Shown: one piece after another, positions 58,657-64,000 of the stretch
Numbering within the stretch: position 1 is the stretch's first letter
How the letters are laid out: every line of letters begins with the position of its first letter
Assembly: GCA_964017145.1 (NCBI GenBank)
Contig: OZ024840.1
Span: forward strand, 4,092,001-4,156,000
Reading direction: 5' to 3'
DNA from: Agrocybe praecox
Lineage: Eukaryota > Basidiomycota > Agaricomycetes > Agaricales > Agrocybaceae
DNA length: 64,000 nt
The notes under the pieces: generated by a model
Told to the model about the DNA's origin: nothing
The model's database searches: none
Seen by the model: the letters and a program-made list of their open reading frames with translations, nothing else
Made by a program: the position numbers and the translations under genes

Positions 58657-60035
58657 TCAACGTTTGCACCTCGGTCGAATCTTTCCGCCTGTATATGGCC
58701 CAAACCCACGCGTCCAATAGGCACGGTCCCAAAAATGCGTACAAACGGAAGGGTGATCCTGCAACGTGCATGTCATTCTTTCTTTGAGTGCCTCCAATAT
58801 CAGATCCACGCCTTTTGGGATATCATCCCAGAATGATTGCCCTTTGCGTGCTACCGTCATACAAAATTCCAGTTCGATGTGCTTCCCGGAGGATACCCGA
58901 GCGACTTCCTTGCATAGACCTTCCCAATTTCGGAACAGCACTTGATTGAATGGATATGTTCCGACTGTATCGAAGTCGAAAGAAATATTCTCCATGACAT
59001 TTTGAGAAGGGATCGTATTGAGAACAAGGCTAACGTCCTGCAACACGACGACTTTATCATCATTGCAATTGATGACGACAAAGAGTCCAAGGACGCGCAG
59101 GCGCGGTAGATCGCTGAGGTTGACAAGGTCGGCGAGAAATACATGCCTTCTCTCTATGAGCAATACGGTTAATACAAAGAGATTGATGCATCAATAAACA
59201 ATCAAGCATGCTTACCCGTTGTACGTTTGACTTGGTCAAGGTATAATTCTTCCAGAGTGTCATGAGAGAAGTTGAGAATGGGCTGTAGATACCTCATCTC
59301 CTCTTCTACATGAGGGGCCATGGTTAAGACGCGTAATGCAGACCATGAAATGACTCCTTTATGAACGCTGGATGGTGGAAAAACGAAGGAGTCGATGAAC
59401 GTATGGGCATGTCGAAATTCGAGATAGATCAAACATGGCAAATTATCGTCGGGGCCGTCCTTCAGTGAGCCATTGTCCGTAGTTTCCTCAGCGGCTTCAA
59501 CATCATTCAGAGCCACTTCTCGAAGTCGCGGACAATCACGCAGAAGGGTTAAAGGCACTCGACAGCTCGTCATGTGAAGAACAGTTAAAGATCGCCTGAA
59601 AAAAGATTGACTAAACCAATCTTGGACCAGTCGTATTTCTTTCTTTCGCACAACGAGGCTTCTCAGGTAAAGCTCGTATGGCGGCATTGGAGAAGACGCG
59701 AGAGTGTCGAAGATTTTGTTGAAATTTTGGTTTCCTAGTACCCATGGTGCCCGTAGTTGGGAAAAAGAAAGATAAACTTTGCGAACTTTAGTTGGAAAAG
59801 CTGGTTTTTCGCCCCAAGTCGCAAGTGTTTTTTCAAGCTTTGATGAGAACTTGGTACGCGTTTCACCAGCTAGATTGAGGGTGCGAAACAACCTGTCTTG
59901 ACAAAAGTGAGTGAACGCTCGGTCGGCAAGGGATAAGTTGTGAAGATATTCGTCGCCATATGGGAGTCGAGAGATGTGATAAGTAATGTAAGAAATTAGA
60001 TCGTCCGAAAGGTTGGACAGCGGGGGATTCAACAT
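58657..60035 (-). CDS. F-box-like/leucine-rich protein, copy C
   Basis: Model: complement(join(58657..59153,59216..60035)), 438 aa. Very similar to copy B along its length: MLNPPLSNLSDDLISYITYH, LSLADRAFTHFCQDRLFRTL, IFDTLASSPMPPYELYLRSL, LTVLHMTSCRVPLTLLRDC (one codon shorter than B), VISWSALRVLTMAPH, FSHDTLEELYLDQV; second exon LADLVNLSDLPRLRVLGLFV, LVLNTIPSQN, SVCTHFWDRAYW. The 62-bp intron has GTAAG...ATAG ends. Most differences from copy B are spread as substitutions over the leucine-rich part, compatible with recent duplication and continued coding. Its upstream flank is the empty site for the MITE next to copy B. Predicted SCF adaptor; target unknown. Confidence 0.85.
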
Positions 60036-60134
60036 CGCAGTGATGGTTCACAGCAACTTCAACCACTCTGACGTAATCATATTTTATCCTTGGATGTACT
60101 ATATTTAGATTGTTGATTGTTGACCGTCACACCT

Positions 60135-60460
60135 TGAGAGGTGCCGATACACAGGCTGGTGCCCACGCCCAACAGGTGTCCGCATTCCTAGTATCAATCA
60201 ATACCGGAGCTTTTCTAATTTGATCCAACTATTTCTGCTCAATGTGAAAAAGCATCGTTGATTATGGCTATGTATCTAAGAAGACCTCAAACAGTTATCA
60301 GTGCTGTGCCGATACACAGGCTGATACCAGCAAAGTACCAGTGCATTTATGTGTCAATGATGGAAAGGTTTGGTTGATTCAATAACGTATCAATCAATTT
60401 TTGTTTGATGGTATAAAATATCGCTGATCATAGCTACGTATTTTGCCAACTGTCTGGTTA
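60135..60460. repeat. Imperfect tandem duplication, two units of about 170 bp
   Basis: Each unit starts with gtgccgatacacaggctg (about 60138 and 60305) and later contains a related atcgttgattatggctatgta / atcgctgatcatagctacgta segment (about 60255 and 60420). Non-coding; lies upstream of the Ser/Arg-rich secreted gene. Confidence 0.7.
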
Positions 60461-60609
60461 ATATCAAGCTAAGAATACTCCAAACAATCATGTATAGCCC
60501 TGTGAATTACTGTAAGCAGACGAACAAAGCCTTCTGAAAGTAGATAAATACGACACACTGCAAAATTTGTTTTATCCAGGCTGGTCCCTCATCACAACTT
60601 CTCATTATA

Positions 60610-62038
60610 ATGCGCTGGTCGTTGGTCACCTACGTACACTCTCTCCTACTTATAACCATTTTCTACTACGCTTTCTCTGATGCGCGTTACATTCCTCGCA
60701 ACTCCCTCGCAAGCCGGGCTGTCACCAAATCCGTTAATTTGAAAAACAACCAATATCGAAAAAACGCGCGGAAACATAAGCATGATTATAGATTCGATAG
60801 AGATACAGTTTATCGGGTCAAGGAAAGCCGGCATAAAGCGCGGATGCATCGACAAAAGAACACACAAACGGGTACGCATCTCTGATATTAATGATTAATC
60901 ATTGAGTTTTTTTTATCTACCATCTTCTTTCTAATCTTAGATCACATATACGAGCACCAAATGACGCTCCGGGTAATGGAAGGACAAGATATAAATTTCC
61001 AGTGCATCACAAGCCATATATCATAAATGTAATTCTATTCTAACGGGGCAACACTTTTTTAACAGCAATTTACCAACCCCATTGCAAAATAAAATACGGG
61101 AAATATTCAACAGTGCCGAAAACGCGGTTAATATTCCGGGACCTACAAACGGGGGGGTATGTCAGTGGCACCTAATGTTATTTTCATATCTGAAATTTTT
61201 TTCAAATCCATGCGCCACAGAAGGGTGGGGTTGTGAGGTACGGTATGAAAGGGAAAGCTATAAAGCCAAAAGAAGGTCGGGATACATACATCTTGCTCAG
61301 CTATCCCACGGCTAGGAAGGTGGCACACAAATTGGATGATGCCTTTAAGGAAGTACGTAAGGCTATGTCAAAACAATACTCACCAGCTTTTCACTTACCG
61401 AGCCAAACATGTAGTTCGGAATAAATTTATCAAATCCCGACGCTTTCTATGATAAGCTTCGTGAGACCATGGAAAACGCCAATATTTTGAAACACGGTCA
61501 ACACACAGACGAAAGCAGCTCGGAATCAGGAAGCGCAAGCTCGAGCCGTAGTCGAAAGGGAAGTCCAGACCCCGAGAGAGGGCGCTCAATCACTAAGAAA
61601 AAGTCCAACGCTCGCCCCAAAAGGAAGAACAGCAGCGCATCACAATCCAGGTCACATATTCTTCCTCCGGATTCACGATCGCAATCACCCACTGGCCCCG
61701 GGAGCTCAAGACTCAGAGCATCAAGTCTTCCGCCGACCAGTTCAAGGTCCAAGGTGGCAGGGAAACGACCCGTCAGGCAAAGAGCGTCCAGCGCGCCGCC
61801 TTCTAGGAAGCCATCCCGATCTTCGAGCGTTTCTTCTTCGCGGTCTGGAAGGTCGCCTCTCAGACGCATCTCTACGCCACCCAGGAAACCCCAGAGAATC
61901 CAGTCCTCACCGGTAGGGTCTAGCCAAAGCAAGGTGATGAATGTGAAAAGTCCGATGCGCCTGCGTAAAGGAAAGAGGGTGGATATGAGTATCAATTCCA
62001 AGCCTAGTAATTCTAAGCGAAAGCCAAATCCCAAATGA
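60610..62038 (+). CDS. Predicted secreted Ser/Arg-rich basic protein
   Basis: Model: join(60610..60871,60941..61001,61066..61156,61221..61352,61415..62038), 389 aa; phases 1, 2, 0, 0. The N-terminus has a hydrophobic core (YVHSLLLITIFYYAFSDA) that looks like a signal peptide, followed by a basic stretch rich in Lys/His/Arg. The middle (about 109-210) looks folded: NLPTPLQNKIREIFNSAENA, GVVRYGMKGKAIKPKEGRDT, YILLSYPTARKVAHKLDDAF, FGINLSNPDAFYDKLRETME. From about 220 the protein is a low-complexity Ser/Arg/Pro/Lys tail (SSSRSRKGSP, SRSGRSPLRR), very basic. No known domain recognised. A decayed copy at 57080-58165 supports the exon 2, 3 and 5 boundaries. The donor of intron 2 (gtgcat) is weak. 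Secretion is predicted only from the leader; a nuclear role is the alternative given the SR-like tail. Confidence 0.65.
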
Positions 62039-62388
62039 GGTAAGTACATTTCCTCAAATACTGTACCCGACCCTGAAAGTGACCATTTTGAGTTGTAAGA
62101 CGAATAGCGCAGTCAAAAATTGCGTATATCACCTCCAAATTTTGGCAGTACATAGTCGTTTGTCTTTTAAACTGTATTCCGAAAATTTTGAATTTTAGAG
62201 CATACCCCTGCTATGCTGTGAATATTTTGCTAAGGTGTGTCCAAAAATCAGTTTCACACGGAAAGTGGCCAGCCCTGAGAATCATGTTCCAGACCTCGGC
62301 ATAGGCTCGGCTGATCGCAGAGATGAGCCAGTCCGCTAGTCCTATCTTCACCTTTCCTTTAATCCTCTCGTTTTCGGGGCAAAAGGAA

Positions 62389-62435
62389 ATCAGCGAACAC
62401 TAGCGAACAGTGAGTGCTCGCTAGCGTTCGCTGAT
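62389..62435. repeat. Inverted repeat (hairpin) of about 20-bp arms
   Basis: Left arm atcagcgaacactagcgaac and right arm gctcgctagcgttcgctgat are near-perfect reverse complements (two mismatches) with a 7-base spacer. The same vocabulary (gctcgct, ttcgctgat) recurs at 63660-63810. Confidence 0.75.
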
Positions 62436-63169
62436 GTTTGCCAGTGTCGGAGTTTAAAATATCCTGATGGGTGAACTTATGTTATTCCCGTTAAACTGCC
62501 CTACGGGCGGTTCCTGGACACAGGAATACGGGAATGTGCTATTTTAGAAACTTAGAACAATGTAACATTTGCGGTTTCTTTCTGTTTATCAGTAGTCGCA
62601 CCTTACGATGTGTATCACTTGAACCCATATCCTGAATTGTGTTCTTTTCCATTCCTCAGTTCATTCGATACACACTGAGGTATGCCTTTTATTCTATATA
62701 TTTATTATGACTTCCTTACCTCCTCTTTACCATGCAGTATGCACTCCGTGCATCCCATGTAAAGTTCTCTACGCACTGTATTGAGTCTGCTCCATCGGCA
62801 AACCTTAACGTTAGTACTACCAAAAACCAAACTGCAAACATGCCGAGTGCCTTAAACAACAAGATACCATGGCCGGCGGCACCTGCATCTTCGGTGTATC
62901 CTGGTATATTCAATGTCAGGACTTGAGAAATTTATTTTTCATTCCGCAATCCTTCAACAATGCTCCCCAAGTAGGAATACAACCTGTCCTCTATTCTAAC
63001 ACGGGAATGATACCACAACCGCATCAGGATGCAGATATTGGAGGGACTCGAGAACTGTAGTGGAGGCCTGTCGATTTGATAGATAGGAAAATGAGGTATA
63101 TTTAGAGGATGAATAAGAAAAGCACCCGGTATACCCGAGGAACGTCCGATGCAAGTCGAGACCGAGAGC

Positions 63170-63328
63170 TTTATTCGGCATGTGCGGCATTTATTACCAT
63201 ATCGGGGTTTTTGCAACACCCTGACATACCTGTTCCACCTCAGCACGTGAGACGGTTACTTTAGTCGGCATGTGCGGCATCCATTACCATATCGGGGTTT
63301 TTGCTCTACCCTGACAAGACCTTTCCAC
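63170..63328. repeat. Tandem duplication, period 90 bp, two copies
   Basis: The core tcggcatgtgcggcat, then ttaccatatcggggtttttg and ccctgaca, occurs at about 63175-63230 and again at 63265-63320 with few changes. Confidence 0.85.
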
Positions 63329-63659
63329 TTCGTGTCCAGGTATCTTTCATCTTACTTGCTCGTCTTCCATAATGTGTTATACCTCGTAAATTATTTCTCT
63401 GTAGCCAGTAGTACTAGCACTACATAAATTTATAAGTTTGTGCTAACAGGATGCCTGGTACAGTTTGTGCGCCCAACTTGGTGCAAAGAATGTGTCCAAC
63501 ATAGACATGTATCACGGCCCGGTTTAATTTTGGTCGCAAAATACATAGGTCTTACTCACAGAGGTGCTATCCAGTGCTAATAGCCATATACATAGATTTA
63601 TAATCAAGTAGAAGGACTAAAATCGCCATAATCATGAAGATTTAACATTGAGATTACGC

Positions 63660-63810
63660 TCATGGACGCGAGTTGCTCGCTGATTTGCATGAGTGTTCGC
63701 TGATTGCTCGCTAAGTTGCTCGCGAGCTGCTCGCTAGTGTCCGCTGATGTACGCGAGTGCTCGGTAGTGTCCGCTAATGCACGCGAGTGCTCGCTGCATG
63801 TTCGCTAAGG
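63660..63810. repeat. Degenerate gctcgct / ttcgctgat repeat cluster
   Basis: About ten partly overlapping occurrences of gctcgct, tccgctgatg and acgcgagtgctcg within 150 bp, in phase with a roughly 20-bp period. Related to the arms of the hairpin at 62389-62435, so possibly the edges of a mobile element of about 1.4 kb or a local satellite. Confidence 0.6.
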
Positions 63811-64000
63811 TAGGGGTCACTAGGAACCAGCACCCTTACATAATCGTATTATGTAAGCGCCAAGAGCGGCAAAATCTGTGGTCCAGAAAAAAAAACAAGT
63901 CCCAAATAAACCGAAAATGCATTTAAGATAATTTTTTAAGATGGATTTTTTTTTGTGTTCTTCTCTAAGTTTTTGCGCCAGCTCTAGTGGTGAGGTATGA

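Larger units (their letters stand above)
62039..64000. other. Repeat-rich region without genes
   Basis: About 2 kb. Short overlapping frames only. It holds a hairpin near 62389-62435, a 90-bp tandem duplication near 63170-63328 and a gctcgct-rich cluster near 63660-63810. No coding or RNA gene supported. Confidence 0.55.

Noticed and set aside
63170..63330. Two spaced direct repeats considered as a CRISPR-like array
   Set aside because: Only two copies, a eukaryotic setting, and the whole 90-bp period is duplicated rather than a repeat-spacer pattern.

Overview
The window is a nuclear chromosome segment from a filamentous basidiomycete, most likely an Agaricomycete. The reasons are the many short introns (about 50-65 bp, GT-AG), genes split into up to 18 exons, a DUF6534-type membrane protein, expanded F-box families typical of mushroom genomes, and one eukaryotic tRNA with an intron at the usual site after position 37. 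All gene models were spliced by eye, with reading phase checked across every junction; there is no transcript support.

Layout. 1-17 kb: an ABCA-type transporter cut by the left edge (1-3260, +) and a complete 18-exon paralogue (10576-16350, +). Three C2H2 zinc-finger paralogues lie between them on the minus strand; the third carries a single nonsense codon. A relic of an ABC first exon beside the second zinc-finger gene suggests repeated duplication of a divergent zinc finger/ABC pair. 16-38 kb: three GRAM-domain genes (one GRAM-only, two GRAM-VASt-TM of the Lam/Ysp2 sterol-transfer type), with each of the two full-length copies followed by an F-box gene. Between these pairs lie an OB-fold-like protein with a tandem exon-intron duplication, a cytosolic thioredoxin and a disordered protein. 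38-48.8 kb: conserved housekeeping genes (a Tra2-like SR/RRM protein and Utp14), a DUF6534 membrane protein whose stop codon is supplied by an inserted hAT-like MITE, a small membrane-anchored protein and tRNA-Cys. 48.9-64 kb: a repeat-rich accessory region with three intact F-box-like/leucine-rich paralogues on the minus strand, at least two F-box relics, two unrelated predicted secreted proteins, decayed copies of the serine/arginine-rich secreted gene, a second MITE with a paralogous empty site, and several short tandem repeats.

How it fits together. Housekeeping functions (ribosome biogenesis, splicing, redox, sterol transport, lipid export) alternate with local tandem duplications. The right-hand 15 kb looks like a young, fast-evolving cluster in which a convergent unit (secreted-protein 3' end facing an F-box gene) was copied several times and partly decayed. 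No prokaryotic features, CRISPR arrays, viral genes or recognisable transposase genes were seen.
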